Of a stretch of DNA of 64,000 nucleotides, positions 51,889 through 61,078 are shown in pieces. Under the pieces are notes generated by a model. The model worked only from the letters and a program-made list of their open reading frames with translations. It was not told where the DNA came from and did no database searches. The number at the start of each line of letters is the position of its first letter. Position 1 is the first letter of the stretch. Source of the DNA: Flavobacteriia bacterium (lineage in GTDB: Bacteria > Bacteroidota > Bacteroidia > Flavobacteriales_D > Crocinitomicaceae); assembly GCA_009924735.1 (NCBI GenBank), contig RFQZ01000010.1, positions 1 to 64,000 on the forward strand. Reading direction: 5' to 3'. A program made the position numbers and the translations under genes.

Positions 51889-53409
51889 TTAATGTTTAAA
51901 ATGTCGAAATCCCGAAAAAACCATCTTTAAGTCATGCGTGTTGCAGTAATCAATAGAAAGTTGGTCCTTAATGGAGCCTCCAGGCTGTATAATGGCGGTG
52001 ATTCCCGCTTGATGTGCAATTTCAGCACAATCAGGAAAAGGAAAAAATGCGTCGCTTGCCATGACGGCTCCCGCTAAATTGAATCCGAATGATTTCGCCT
52101 TATGAATGGCTTGTTGCAGAGCATCAACCCGAGAGGTTTGTCCCGTTCCGCAGGCAAGCAATTGGTTGTTCTTCACGAGGGCAATGCCATTGGATTTTGT
52201 ATGTTTCACCACTTTATTTGCAAAAATTAAATCCTCCAACTCTACTGGGCTGGGCGCCGAGTTTGTTCTTACGGTAATGTCATTTACCCCTACGCATTTT
52301 TCATCGCTGTCTTGCAACAAAAATCCATTTAGGGCACTTCTGACTTTTTTGTTTGGAAATGAAAAGGTCAACTGTTTAAGAAGGATGCGGTTCTTCTTTT
52401 GGGTTAACAATTCAATGGCTTCGGAATCGAATTCAGGTGCAATGAGTATTTCAAAAAACAAATCGTTTAACAAGGTAGCGGTGTCTAAATCAATGCTTGC
52501 GTTGGCAATCAAGACGCCTCCAAAAGCGCTTACAGGATCGGCCGCAAGTGCCAGAGAATAAGCCTTTGCTACAGAATCCGCAATGGCAATTCCACAGGCA
52601 TTGTTGTGTTTTAAAATCGCGAAGGTACATTTAGATTTGTTGAAGTCGCTCATTAAATGAACGGCGGAATCTACATCCAATAAATTATTGTACGACAATT
52701 CCTTTCCAGAAAGTTTGTCAAAAAAACCTGCTAAATCTCCAAAAAAGAAGCCTTGTTGATGTGGATTTTCTCCATATCTTAAGGTGTGTTTGTTTGCATT
52801 GTGAATGCTAAGGGAGGAAATTTCACCCGTGTGTAGGTAATTCTGAATGGCGGAATCATAACCAGATGAAACGGAAAAAGCTGCGGCAGCAAGTTGCTTT
52901 CTTTGGTCTGCGTTCAAAGCCCCCTCTTGGTTACCAAAGTTCTCCAAGAACGAGCTGTATTGGCTCTTTGAAGAAAGCACCGCAACATCGTTATGGTTTT
53001 TGGCGGCAGCACGAATTAAGGAAATGCCACCGATGTCAATCTTTTCAATGATTTCTTTAGCGTCCTGGGTTTGTTTAACGGTTTCTTCAAAAGGGTAGAG
53101 ATCCACAACCACAAGGTCAATGGGAGGGATGTTGTGTTGTGTAACCGTTTCTGTGTCAGTGGGTAGGTCGCGTTGAAACAAAATACCACCAAAAATTACA
53201 GGGTGCAGTGTTTTGACACGTCCGCCCAAAATTTCAGGAAATTGCGTAAGTTCCTCAACCGGTACAGCGGGTATGCCGATTTCTTTAAGGTGTGTTAAGG
53301 TTCCCCCTGTGGAATAGATTACAACCCCTTTGTTTATGAGGGCTTGCGCAAGTTCTGCCAGGCCTTCTTTGTTATAAACGGATAAGAGTGCGGAATGAAT
53401 TTTTTTCAT
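51889..53409 (-). CDS. purH: Bifunctional AICAR formyltransferase/IMP cyclohydrolase PurH
   Basis: Final two steps of purine synthesis, 506 residues. The N-terminal IMP cyclohydrolase (MGS-like) domain carries ALLSVYNKEGLAELAQAL, YSTGGT and EILGGRVKTLHP. The C-terminal AICAR transformylase domain carries LRYGENPHQQGF, ELSYNNLLDVDSA, ILKHNNACGIA and ASDAFFPFPD. The first gene of the long minus-strand block and the only nucleotide-synthesis member. It is preceded by a perfect TACCTTTG promoter element. Confidence 0.96.
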   Translation of the reverse strand: MKKIHSALLSVYNKEGLAELAQALINKGVVIYSTGGTLTHLKEIGIPAVPVEELTQFPEILGGRVKTLHPVIFGGILFQRDLPTDTETVTQHNIPPIDLVVVDLYPFEETVKQTQDAKEIIEKIDIGGISLIRAAAKNHNDVAVLSSKSQYSSFLENFGNQEGALNADQRKQLAAAAFSVSSGYDSAIQNYLHTGEISSLSIHNANKHTLRYGENPHQQGFFFGDLAGFFDKLSGKELSYNNLLDVDSAVHLMSDFNKSKCTFAILKHNNACGIAIADSVAKAYSLALAADPVSAFGGVLIANASIDLDTATLLNDLFFEILIAPEFDSEAIELLTQKKNRILLKQLTFSFPNKKVRSALNGFLLQDSDEKCVGVNDITVRTNSAPSPVELEDLIFANKVVKHTKSNGIALVKNNQLLACGTGQTSRVDALQQAIHKAKSFGFNLAGAVMASDAFFPFPDCAEIAHQAGITAIIQPGGSIKDQLSIDYCNTHDLKMVFSGFRHFKH

Positions 53410-53444
53410 GTAAAAAGAATAAATGGCTTAAAAAAAGCAAGCCC

Positions 53445-53452
53445 CAAAGGTA
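53445..53452 (-). promoter_or_regulatory. Promoter -7 element TACCTTTG of the purH-mre block
   Basis: Perfect match to TAnnTTTG on the minus strand, 35 bases upstream of the purH ATG. A TTG (CAA at 53475-53477 on the plus strand) is 22 bases further, longer than ideal. It probably drives purH and perhaps the whole elongasome block. Confidence 0.45.
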
Positions 53453-53475
53453 AAGTTTTAGTTGCGTTCTACTAC

Positions 53476-53505
53476 AAAAAAAAGCCGGCTTTTTGGCCGA
53501 CTTTT
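53476..53505 (-). terminator. Terminator of the nrdB-nrdA operon (near-bidirectional)
   Basis: In the minus-strand RNA the AAAAGUCGGC and GCCGGCUUUU arms pair fully if one U-G wobble is allowed, with a short C/A-rich loop and a tract of eight U. It lies 20 bases after the nrdA stop. On the other strand the same hairpin has one mismatch but also ends in T residues. It separates nrdA from the purH promoter. Confidence 0.85.
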
Positions 53506-53525
53506 CGAGTTTTTGGAGGACGGTA

Positions 53526-55886
53526 CTATCCTGAGCAGCTTTCGCACGCATCAGGGTTGTCCAACGAACAAGCGATTTCAGCCTGACGTGTAGCGATTAA
53601 GTCTTCGGGCTTTTCATCAACAATTGACTTGTCTAAGGTAAATTTGATGGCATCCGTAGCTGCTTTTGTTCTTAGGTAATACATGCCTGTTTTTAAACCT
53701 TTCTTCCAGCCATAAAAGTGCATGGACGTAAGTTTGGCAAAATTTGCGTTTTCCAAGAAAATGTTAAGCGATTGGCTTTGGCAGATGAATGCCCCACGAT
53801 CTGCGGCTTGGTCAATGATTGCACGTTGTGGAATTTCCCACGCCGTTTTATAAAGTTCTTTTAGTCTTTTTGGTATTTCAGGTATTTGTTGAACGGAACC
53901 ATTGGCGGACATGATTTTTTGACGCATCCCCATGTTCCATAAGCCTTCTTTAACCAAATCTTTCAGTAAGTGTTTATTCACAATGATGAATTCACCTGAA
54001 AGTACCCGGCGGGTATAAATGTTAGATGTGTAGGGTTCAAAACACTCGTTGTTTCCTAAAATCTGTGCGGTGGAAGCCGTTGGCATAGGGGCCAACAATA
54101 AACTGTTCCTCACACCGTGTTTCTTAACTTCAGATTTAAGTTCGCTCCAATCCCAACGTTTGGATGGCGTAACCCCCCACATGTCAAATTGGAAAATCCC
54201 TTTTGAAACGGGAGAGCCTTTAAACGTTGTGTAGGCTCCAAGCGTTTTGGACAAGTCTTTGGACGCGGTCATCGAAGCGAAGTAAATGGTTTCGAATATC
54301 TCCTGGTTTAAGGTTGCCGCCTCTTTGGATTCAAATGGATATCCCATTAAAATGTAGGCGTCTGCCAACCCTTGTACACCCAGTCCAATCGGTCTGTGAC
54401 GAAGGTTTGAGTTTTTCGCTTCTTCAACAGGGTAGTAGTTTTCGTCAATGATTTTATTTAGGTTCAACGTTGCTTGATACGTGACTTCAAACAGTTTTTC
54501 GTGGTCAAAAGTACCTTTATCCGTTACATATTTTGGCAAAGCCAAAGAAGCCAAGTTACAAACAGCAACTTCATCAGGGGCTGTATATTCAATGATTTCT
54601 GTACACAAGTTCGATGACTTGATGGTTCCGAGGTTCTTTTGGTTTGATTTTGAGTTTGCAGCATCTTTGTATAACATATACGGGGTGCCTGTTTCAATTT
54701 GCGACTCCATAATTTTAAACCAAAGGTCTTGCGCTTTAATGGTTTTACGTCCTTTTCCTTCAGATTCGTATTTTGTATACAAGGCTTCAAAAGCTTCGCT
54801 ATGTGTATCAGCCAATCCAGGACATTCGTGTGGGCACATGAGGGTCCATAAACCATTTTCTTCTACCCGTTTCATGAACAAGTCTGGTATCCAAAGTGCG
54901 TAGAAAAGGTCACGCGCTCTTTGTTCTTCTTTTCCGTGGTTTTTCTTTAGGTCAAGAAAGTCGAATACATCTGCATGCCAAGGCTCAATATAGATGGCAA
55001 ACGACCCTTTTCTTTTTCCTCCTCCTTGGTCAACGTATCTTGCGGTATCATTGAAAACACGGAGCATTGGAACGATGCCATTGGAAGTTCCATTCGTTCC
55101 TTTAATGTAAGTTCCTGTTGCGCGGATGTTATGAATAGACAAGCCTATTCCTCCTGCCGATTGAGAAATTTGTGAGCAAGATTTCAGTGTATCATAGATG
55201 CCTGAAATACTGTCCTCTTTCATGGTTAGCAAGAAACATGAAGACATTTGTGGTTTTGGCGTACCTGCATTGAATAGCGTCGGAGTTGCGTGGGTAAACC
55301 ATCCTTCAGACATTAGGTTATAGGTCTCAATGGCAGATTTCACATCGGTTTTATGGATACCCAAAGAAACACGCATAAGCATGTGTTGAGGTCGTTCTGC
55401 GATGTTGTTTTCAAGCTTCATTAGGTAGGACCGTGTTAGGGTTTTAAATCCGAAGTAATCGTATCTAAAATCGCGGTCATAGATGATGCTAGAATCTAAC
55501 AGTTCTTTGTTTTCTTGTATGATTTGGTATACATCATCAGCCAATAAAGAGGCTGGCTGTCCTGTCTTTGGGTCAATGTAATGGTAAAGATCAGCCATCA
55601 CATCAGAAAACAGCTTTTTGGTTTCTTTATGAAGGTTAGAAACAGCGATGCGGGAAGCAAGCAAGGCATAGTCTGGGTGCTCAATCGTTTTTCCTGCCGC
55701 TACCTCAGCCGCCAAATTGTCTAAATCCGTAGTAGAGACACCATCATAAATTCCTTCAATTACCTTCATCGCTACCGCTTCTGGAGAAACCAAAGGGTCT
55801 AAACCATAACACATTTTAATAATCCTAGCGGTGATTTTGTCAAATTTTACCGCTTCTTTTCTTCCATCTCTTTTTACAACGTACAT
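53526..55886 (-). CDS. nrdA: Ribonucleoside-diphosphate reductase alpha subunit (class Ia)
   Basis: Large catalytic subunit of aerobic ribonucleotide reductase, 786 residues. The N-terminal ATP-cone ([19 protein letters not shown]) gives overall activity control by ATP/dATP. The catalytic core shows SSCFLL and VCNLASLAL cysteine segments, the [19 protein letters not shown] specificity region and [19 protein letters not shown]. The C-terminal tail ends CESCSG, the redox pair re-reduced by thioredoxin or glutaredoxin. It reduces NDPs with the NrdB radical. The nrdB gene lies 23 bases upstream. Confidence 0.96.
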   Translation of the reverse strand: MYVVKRDGRKEAVKFDKITARIIKMCYGLDPLVSPEAVAMKVIEGIYDGVSTTDLDNLAAEVAAGKTIEHPDYALLASRIAVSNLHKETKKLFSDVMADLYHYIDPKTGQPASLLADDVYQIIQENKELLDSSIIYDRDFRYDYFGFKTLTRSYLMKLENNIAERPQHMLMRVSLGIHKTDVKSAIETYNLMSEGWFTHATPTLFNAGTPKPQMSSCFLLTMKEDSISGIYDTLKSCSQISQSAGGIGLSIHNIRATGTYIKGTNGTSNGIVPMLRVFNDTARYVDQGGGKRKGSFAIYIEPWHADVFDFLDLKKNHGKEEQRARDLFYALWIPDLFMKRVEENGLWTLMCPHECPGLADTHSEAFEALYTKYESEGKGRKTIKAQDLWFKIMESQIETGTPYMLYKDAANSKSNQKNLGTIKSSNLCTEIIEYTAPDEVAVCNLASLALPKYVTDKGTFDHEKLFEVTYQATLNLNKIIDENYYPVEEAKNSNLRHRPIGLGVQGLADAYILMGYPFESKEAATLNQEIFETIYFASMTASKDLSKTLGAYTTFKGSPVSKGIFQFDMWGVTPSKRWDWSELKSEVKKHGVRNSLLLAPMPTASTAQILGNNECFEPYTSNIYTRRVLSGEFIIVNKHLLKDLVKEGLWNMGMRQKIMSANGSVQQIPEIPKRLKELYKTAWEIPQRAIIDQAADRGAFICQSQSLNIFLENANFAKLTSMHFYGWKKGLKTGMYYLRTKAATDAIKFTLDKSIVDEKPEDLIATRQAEIACSLDNPDACESCSG

Positions 55887-55909
55887 AATTACTCCTAAAT
55901 TAAAAATTC

Positions 55910-56887
55910 TTAAAACTCTTCATTCAAACTAAACGTTTGGTCTTCCTTGCTGGAAAGAACCCCCGCTTTTTGATACTCACCAACCCTTCTTTCAAAGAAA
56001 TTTGCCTTTCCTTGAATAGAAATCATCTCCATAAACTCAAATGGATTGGAAGCGTTATACAAACGGTCGTTTCCAAGTTCCAGCAACAAACGGTCAGCAA
56101 CAAACTCTATGTACTGTGCCATGAGGTCGCTGTTCATGCCAATTAGTTTTACGGGCAATGCATCTAAAATAAATTCCTTCTCTATTTCTACCGCATCCAT
56201 GATAATGTTCTGAACCTGTTCTTTGGAAAGTTTGTTCACCAAGTGCTGCGTATATAACAAACATGCAAAGTCACAATGTAAACCTTCATCGCGCGAAATC
56301 AATTCATTCGAAAATGCAAGACCAGGCATAAAACCTCTTTTCTTTAACCAGAAAATCGAGCAAAAAGAGCCTGAAAAGAAGATTCCCTCTACCGCTGCAA
56401 AAGCAACCAAACGCTCAGCAAATGAACCGTTTTCAATCCAACGCAAGGCCCAATCCGCTTTTTTACGGACGCAATCCATCGTATCAATCGCATTGAAAAG
56501 GCTGTTCTTGTCAGCCGTATCCTTGATGTATGTGTCAATTAGCAGGGAATATGTTTCGGAGTGGACATTCTCCATGGCAATTTGAAAACCATAAAAGAAT
56601 TTTGCCTCCGTATACTGTACTTCCGAAAGGAAATTTTCCGCAAGGTTTTCATTAACAATGCCATCAGAAGCAGCAAAAAATGCCAAAACATGTTTGACAA
56701 AGTGACGCTCGTCGTCGTTTAATTTACTCTCCCAATCAATTTGATCCGCAGACAAATCTATTTCTTCTGCGGTCCAAAAACTTGCCTCTGCTTTCTTGTA
56801 GAATGACCAAATGTCGTCATGTTGAATCGGAAATAAAACAAATCTGTTTTTGTTTGGATTTAAAATAGGTTCAATTTGCTTACTCAT
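55910..56887 (-). CDS. nrdB: Ribonucleoside-diphosphate reductase beta subunit
   Basis: Small radical-generating subunit (325 residues), first gene of the nrdBA operon. The iron-site ligands and radical tyrosine lie in the helices around [17 protein letters not shown], the [11 protein letters not shown] pair (Glu, His and Tyr) and [16 protein letters not shown] with [11 protein letters not shown]. The C-terminal tail ([11 protein letters not shown]) should insert into NrdA. The order B-then-A is common in Bacteroidota. A long AT-rich leader of about 300 bases separates it from comF. A weak single NrdR-like box was considered and not accepted. Confidence 0.95.
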   Translation of the reverse strand: MSKQIEPILNPNKNRFVLFPIQHDDIWSFYKKAEASFWTAEEIDLSADQIDWESKLNDDERHFVKHVLAFFAASDGIVNENLAENFLSEVQYTEAKFFYGFQIAMENVHSETYSLLIDTYIKDTADKNSLFNAIDTMDCVRKKADWALRWIENGSFAERLVAFAAVEGIFFSGSFCSIFWLKKRGFMPGLAFSNELISRDEGLHCDFACLLYTQHLVNKLSKEQVQNIIMDAVEIEKEFILDALPVKLIGMNSDLMAQYIEFVADRLLLELGNDRLYNASNPFEFMEMISIQGKANFFERRVGEYQKAGVLSSKEDQTFSLNEEF

Positions 56888-57186
56888 ATGATTTAGTTTT
56901 AAAATTCTATCCGTAAAAAATGCTTGCGCTATATTTTACATAACGTGTTCATTTTCTTTAAAAAACAATGTTTCCTTTCCTTAATGGGAGCAACTTTCGT
57001 GGTTCACGTGCCGCTTGTTTCAGTGTAAAAAGGCCTACAAATTTTGTCAAAAAAAAGCATCCTACACAATTAAAGAAATTAACAATAAACACCCGTTTTC
57101 AACATCCACAATCTATACCCCATGTCAGCGTTGATATGCACTAATTATCAACACCGTTTAAAAGTTATTAATATAACAGTAACAAT
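56888..57186. promoter_or_regulatory. Divergent intergenic region between nrdB and comF
   Basis: AT-rich 299-base gap. It contains an AAATTTG box (57038-57045 reverse) as a possible -7 element for nrdB, and TTATCAACA (57143-57151), ACATCCACA and TTTTCAACA, which are isolated imperfect DnaA-like nonamers. No hairpin terminator or RNA gene is recognised. dATP- or DnaA-dependent nrd control is conceivable but not shown. Confidence 0.4.
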
Positions 57187-57228
57187 TTGTTTACCCGCTT
57201 GATTTTCAAAGCTTTGAGTAATAAACAA

Positions 57229-58038
57229 ATGTTATGGAATAAAGGTACATCGAAACGCACCATGCAATTTTTTAAAAGTCAATTCCTTTTTAACAAGCAA
57301 GTGTTTAATACCTCCCTCAACCTTTATGCGTCGGGGTCAAGATCTTGGCATCAAATAAAAAAATCATTTTATCATTGGGTGTATCCGTCACGTTGCACGC
57401 ATTGTGGCCTCGAGCTAATCGAAAGTGAATTGTTTATATGCGGATTTTGTGAAGCAGACATAAAACATACCCATTATGAAAACTTCCCAATGAACAGTGA
57501 ATTAGATGACAAATTCAACCCTACCTTCGATCGAAAGATTCGAGCCTTTGCTTTGTTTTATTATTCTGTTGACAACGTTAGTCAAGCCATTTTACATAAC
57601 CTAAAATACAAACACAACCAAGCCATCGGGCACGTGTACGGATTTAAGATGGCGGTTACATTTACCCATCATTCAAAAGACATTGAATGTCTAATGCCTG
57701 TTCCCATTCACCCAAGGAAAAAATTTAAGAGGGGGTATAATCAAAGCGAGTGCATTGCCGCTGGAATGAAAAAAGCATGGGGGGTTCCGGTAGACTTAAA
57801 CTGTATTACCCGAACAAAGCACACAGAAAGCCAGACAAAAAAGAACAGCTTGAATCGTCGGGAAGCGGTCAAGAATGTCTTTCAAGTAAACGCCAACCAA
57901 CTTCGCAAATACCACCACATTGGCTTAGTTGATGACGTCATAACCACAGGAGCCACCTTAGAAGCCATCGTTTCCCGCATTAAGGAGGTACACCCAGAAG
58001 TCCGAATTACTATATTTGCCCTCGGATACACTGCTTAA
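57229..58038 (+). CDS. comF: ComF family phosphoribosyltransferase-like protein
   Basis: Competence-associated ComF/GntX-type protein. A zinc-finger-like four-cysteine segment (SRCTHCGLELIESELFICGFC) precedes the phosphoribosyltransferase fold, with the PVPIHPRKKFKRGYNQSE strand, RTKHTESQTKK and the PRPP loop VDDVITTGATLEAI. ComF is needed for DNA uptake/transformation in some bacteria, and its exact activity is unknown. The start is uncertain: ATG at 57229 gives 269 residues, an ATG at 57262 gives 258, and the track uses TTG at 57187. The N-terminal ~45 residues before the first cysteine are longer than in typical ComF. It is cotranscribed with the FAD oxidoreductase (stop/start overlap TAATG). 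Confidence 0.82.
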   Translation: MLWNKGTSKRTMQFFKSQFLFNKQVFNTSLNLYASGSRSWHQIKKSFYHWVYPSRCTHCGLELIESELFICGFCEADIKHTHYENFPMNSELDDKFNPTFDRKIRAFALFYYSVDNVSQAILHNLKYKHNQAIGHVYGFKMAVTFTHHSKDIECLMPVPIHPRKKFKRGYNQSECIAAGMKKAWGVPVDLNCITRTKHTESQTKKNSLNRREAVKNVFQVNANQLRKYHHIGLVDDVITTGATLEAIVSRIKEVHPEVRITIFALGYTA

Positions 58039-59081
58039 TGAACAAAGAACAAGTTTCCCCCAAAAAAATATTAATTGTAGGTGCTGGCATAGCAGGGATT
58101 ACCTTGGCCCATCAACTTAAGCGCAAAGGTGCCGTTTGCACTTTAATCGACGACCAAAAAAACGCATCGTCTATGGTCGCCGCGGGAATGGTGAATCCGA
58201 TGTCTTTTCGAAGAACCCTCTTCTCATGGAACGCAGATCAGTATTTTGATTATGCCCACGATTTCTACAAGGGACTCGAATCAGCGCTTTCGGTTCGGTT
58301 TTTAAATGAGCTTGTCATTCGTAGGTTATTCACCACCGTTGAAGAAGCAAGCAATTGGCAGTCCAAATGTACCCAAGTACCTTTTCGAGATTTTTTCCTT
58401 CAGCAAACAGAGGCAGATAAAAACCACCCTCCTTTTGGAGCGGGTCGTTTGCGTGGATTTTGGATAGAAGCAAAGACTTTTGTACTCGAAAATCAACGGT
58501 TTTTTCAAGAAAAAGATGCGCTCATCTCTTCGCCCTTTTGCGATGAATTGTTTTCCCCTGAAACCGGAACCTATCATGAAAAATCCTACGACGCCATCGT
58601 TTTTTGTACAGGTTACAAAAACAAGGAACAACCGTATTTCCGAGATGTGCCCGTTGATACAACAAAAGGTCAAACACTGACCGTGAAATGGGACAAGGGA
58701 ACGGAGGAACATTCACTGCATCAAAAGTGTTTTGTATTGCCCATTGGGGAGAAACATTTTCGTGTAGGTGCTACCTATGAATGGAAGAATGACAGCTTAG
58801 ACATCACAGAAAGCGCTAGAGATAACCTCTTGGAAAGATTTAAAAACCTAACAAATGACGAGGCCATTGTAGTGGACCAGGCCGCGGGGATACGTCCTAC
58901 AACACCCGACCGAAAACCGCTGATGGGACAGCATAAGGACTACAAGAAACTTTATTTGTTTAATGGTCTGGGTGCTAAGGGTTATTTAATAGCGCCCAAT
59001 GTATCGTTGCTTATGGCCGATCTTATCCTAAATGAAACCCAATTACCCAAGGAACTGGACCTATATCGTTTTTCGAATTAA
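58038..59081 (+). CDS. FAD-dependent amino acid oxidase-like protein (DAO family)
   Basis: FAD-binding oxidoreductase (347 residues) with GAGIAGITLAHQL near the N-terminus, then MVAAGMVNPMSF, AAGIRPTTPDRKPLMG and NGLGAKGYLIAP at the C-terminus. These are hallmarks of the D-amino acid oxidase/glycine oxidase (DAO) family and of the oxidase domain of MnmC. No methyltransferase domain and no thiamine genes are nearby, so the substrate is not known. It lies in a TAATG overlap with comF and is followed after nine bases by the dCMP deaminase, which has its own promoter box. Confidence 0.85.
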   Translation: MNKEQVSPKKILIVGAGIAGITLAHQLKRKGAVCTLIDDQKNASSMVAAGMVNPMSFRRTLFSWNADQYFDYAHDFYKGLESALSVRFLNELVIRRLFTTVEEASNWQSKCTQVPFRDFFLQQTEADKNHPPFGAGRLRGFWIEAKTFVLENQRFFQEKDALISSPFCDELFSPETGTYHEKSYDAIVFCTGYKNKEQPYFRDVPVDTTKGQTLTVKWDKGTEEHSLHQKCFVLPIGEKHFRVGATYEWKNDSLDITESARDNLLERFKNLTNDEAIVVDQAAGIRPTTPDRKPLMGQHKDYKKLYLFNGLGAKGYLIAPNVSLLMADLILNETQLPKELDLYRFSN

Positions 59082-59086
59082 ATTTG
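59079..59086 (+). promoter_or_regulatory. Promoter -7 element TAAATTTG just before the deaminase ATG
   Basis: Perfect TAnnTTTG match. It overlaps the stop region of the oxidoreductase gene and ends four bases before the ATG at 59091. Such a close position would give a leaderless mRNA; the alternative is simple read-through from comF. Confidence 0.4.
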
Positions 59087-59090
59087 TACC

Positions 59091-59528
59091 ATGTATGATT
59101 TAGAAAAACAAGCTAGGTATGACAGGGCTTACCTGCGACTGGCGAAAAGTTGGGCCATGTTATCCCACTGTGCCAGAAAAAAAGTAGGGGCAATCATTGT
59201 CAAAGACAAAGTGATTATTTCTGATGGATACAATGGCACGCCAACAGGGTTCCCAAACCAATGTGAGGATATAAAAGGGGAAACGATGTGGTATGTGCTT
59301 CATGCTGAGGCAAATGCAATCTTAAAAGTTGCTAAGTCAACCAATAACATGGAAGGAGCCACGCTTTATCTTACCCATTCCCCTTGCAAAGATTGCAGTA
59401 AACTCGTTTTACAATCGGGAATTAAAAGATTGGTTTTTCAGGAAAATTATAAGGACCAAAGCGGTGTGGATTTTTTAAAAAGTGCTGGAATCATTATTCA
59501 ACAAATAGAAAACATAGACGATGTCTGA
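59091..59528 (+). CDS. Deoxycytidylate (dCMP) deaminase
   Basis: Zinc-dependent deaminase, 145 residues, producing dUMP for thymidylate synthesis. The first zinc ligand and catalytic glutamate are in LHAEANAI, and the two cysteine ligands in HSPCKDC. The N-terminus SHCARKKVGAIIVKD and DGYNGTPTGFPN region are typical of dCMP deaminase (ComEB-like). Allosteric dCTP/dTTP residues are not obvious. It overlaps the next gene by eight bases. The dCMP deaminase/C-terminal protease pair is a familiar flavobacterial arrangement. Confidence 0.92.
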   Translation: MYDLEKQARYDRAYLRLAKSWAMLSHCARKKVGAIIVKDKVIISDGYNGTPTGFPNQCEDIKGETMWYVLHAEANAILKVAKSTNNMEGATLYLTHSPCKDCSKLVLQSGIKRLVFQENYKDQSGVDFLKSAGIIIQQIENIDDV

Positions 59529-61074
59529 AAAAAATAAATTTTTAATTCCCATAGGTGTTTCTTTGGTCTTTATTCTTGGATTGATTGGCGGCTATGTCTT
59601 TCATCCCGATGTTCCAGCAGGTCGATCTCAAAAACTTGAAGAAATACTTTCCTTGTTAGACAAAAATTATGTTGATACCATCAACAAGGAGGAAGTGTTC
59701 ATAGGGTCGATTCAAGAAATGCTTCATCAATTAGACCCCCACTCAAGGTACATCACACGCGAAAGCCTAGCCCAGGAAAACGAATCCATCAATGGCAGTT
59801 TTGGAGGGATAGGAGTGCGTTTTCAGCTCATTAGAGATACCATTTGCATAACCCATGTCATTGACAATGCGCCTGCCCGGACTTCTGGTGTGTTAAGTGG
59901 CGATAAAATTGTTGCCATAAACGGAAAGTCATTTGTTGGAAAAACGGTTACCAACGAAAAAATCATGAAAAATTTGAAGGGGGAAATGGGAACCGAAGTC
60001 TCGGTCACCTTGTACAGAAACCATTCAAAAAAAGAAGTAACGATTACCCGTGATCAAATTCCTGTTGCGACCATTTTAGCCGCTTATATGATACAGCCAA
60101 AAACGGGATTTATTAAAATAGAGCAGTTTTCTGTTCCTACCGCTGATGAGTTTCACATTGCCGCTCAAAAGCTCGTTGGCCAAGGAATGACTAAGCTTAT
60201 CCTAGACCTTAGGGGAAACCCAGGTGGGGTGCTCGAGTGTGCTACTAAAATTGCAGATGAATTCATAAAACCCGGAAAAACCATCCTGACAACGAAGGGA
60301 AAAAACGTAGGGACAGAAGTCATAAAATCCACCGATTTTGGGATCCTTGAAAATGTGGAATTGGTTGTGTTGATTGATCAAGGTTCTGCTTCCGCAAGTG
60401 AAATTCTTGCAGGTGCATTGCAAGACAATGACCGAGGAACCATTCTCGGAAGGAGATCCTATGGAAAAGGATTGGTACAACAAGATAAAATTCTGGCGGA
60501 CGGAAGCAGTGTTCGGATGACCATCGCGAGGTATTATACCCCAAGCGGGCGTTGCATTCAACGCGAATACAATGGAGATTACCAAGCGTATTTAAGGGAT
60601 GAAGAACGCTATGAAAAAGGAGCCCTCTTTCACGAGGAAACACAAAAAAACGACCCGAAACAAAGATTTAAAACCGTTAAAGGAAAAACAGTCTATGGCG
60701 GCGGCGGAATTTCCCCTGACGTCTTTATCCCTTTGGACACCGCCTTTAATTATTTTTATTACCAGAATTATAATGTAAATGAAGCCATCAGCTCCTTTGG
60801 GTTTGATTACCTAGAACATACCCGTAAAAAATGGAATAAAATAAGTGATTTAAAAAGGCTGGAGATTAATGCTCAAATGATGTTGCAATTTCAGGCGTAT
60901 GCAAAGAAAAACCACCAAATGAACATGGATGAAGCTGCGTGGCTGAAATTCTCACCCCACTTAAAACACCGCATCAAGGAAGAAATTGCCCGACAATTGT
61001 TTCAAGAAGAAGGGTATTATGAGGTTGCGAATGAATATGACCAGGAAGTACAAAAAGCCTTGAAAATCCGATAA
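59521..61074 (+). CDS. S41 C-terminal processing peptidase (CtpA-like)
   Basis: Membrane-anchored or exported tail-specific protease, 517 residues. A single N-terminal hydrophobic helix (LIPIGVSLVFILGLIGGYVF) precedes a PDZ domain (GGIGVRFQLIRDTI, DKIVAINGKSFVGK) and the protease core: KLILDLRGNPGG, DQGSASASEILAGAL with the nucleophile serine, and GRRSYGKGLVQ with the lysine general base. The C-terminal ~150 residues are an extended helical domain. It would degrade or process periplasmic proteins with apolar C-termini. It overlaps the deaminase gene by eight bases and converges with the RND exporter after four bases. Confidence 0.92.
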   Translation: MSEKNKFLIPIGVSLVFILGLIGGYVFHPDVPAGRSQKLEEILSLLDKNYVDTINKEEVFIGSIQEMLHQLDPHSRYITRESLAQENESINGSFGGIGVRFQLIRDTICITHVIDNAPARTSGVLSGDKIVAINGKSFVGKTVTNEKIMKNLKGEMGTEVSVTLYRNHSKKEVTITRDQIPVATILAAYMIQPKTGFIKIEQFSVPTADEFHIAAQKLVGQGMTKLILDLRGNPGGVLECATKIADEFIKPGKTILTTKGKNVGTEVIKSTDFGILENVELVVLIDQGSASASEILAGALQDNDRGTILGRRSYGKGLVQQDKILADGSSVRMTIARYYTPSGRCIQREYNGDYQAYLRDEERYEKGALFHEETQKNDPKQRFKTVKGKTVYGGGGISPDVFIPLDTAFNYFYYQNYNVNEAISSFGFDYLEHTRKKWNKISDLKRLEINAQMMLQFQAYAKKNHQMNMDEAAWLKFSPHLKHRIKEEIARQLFQEEGYYEVANEYDQEVQKALKIR

Positions 61075-61078
61075 CCGC

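Noticed and set aside
56910-56945. NrdR box upstream of nrdB (AAATATAGCG on the minus strand)
   Set aside because: Only a core part of the 16-base consensus is present, and a second box at the usual spacing is missing.
57000-57020. Second parS-like site around CACGTG upstream of nrdB
   Set aside because: Only 11 of 16 positions match and the right half is wrong.
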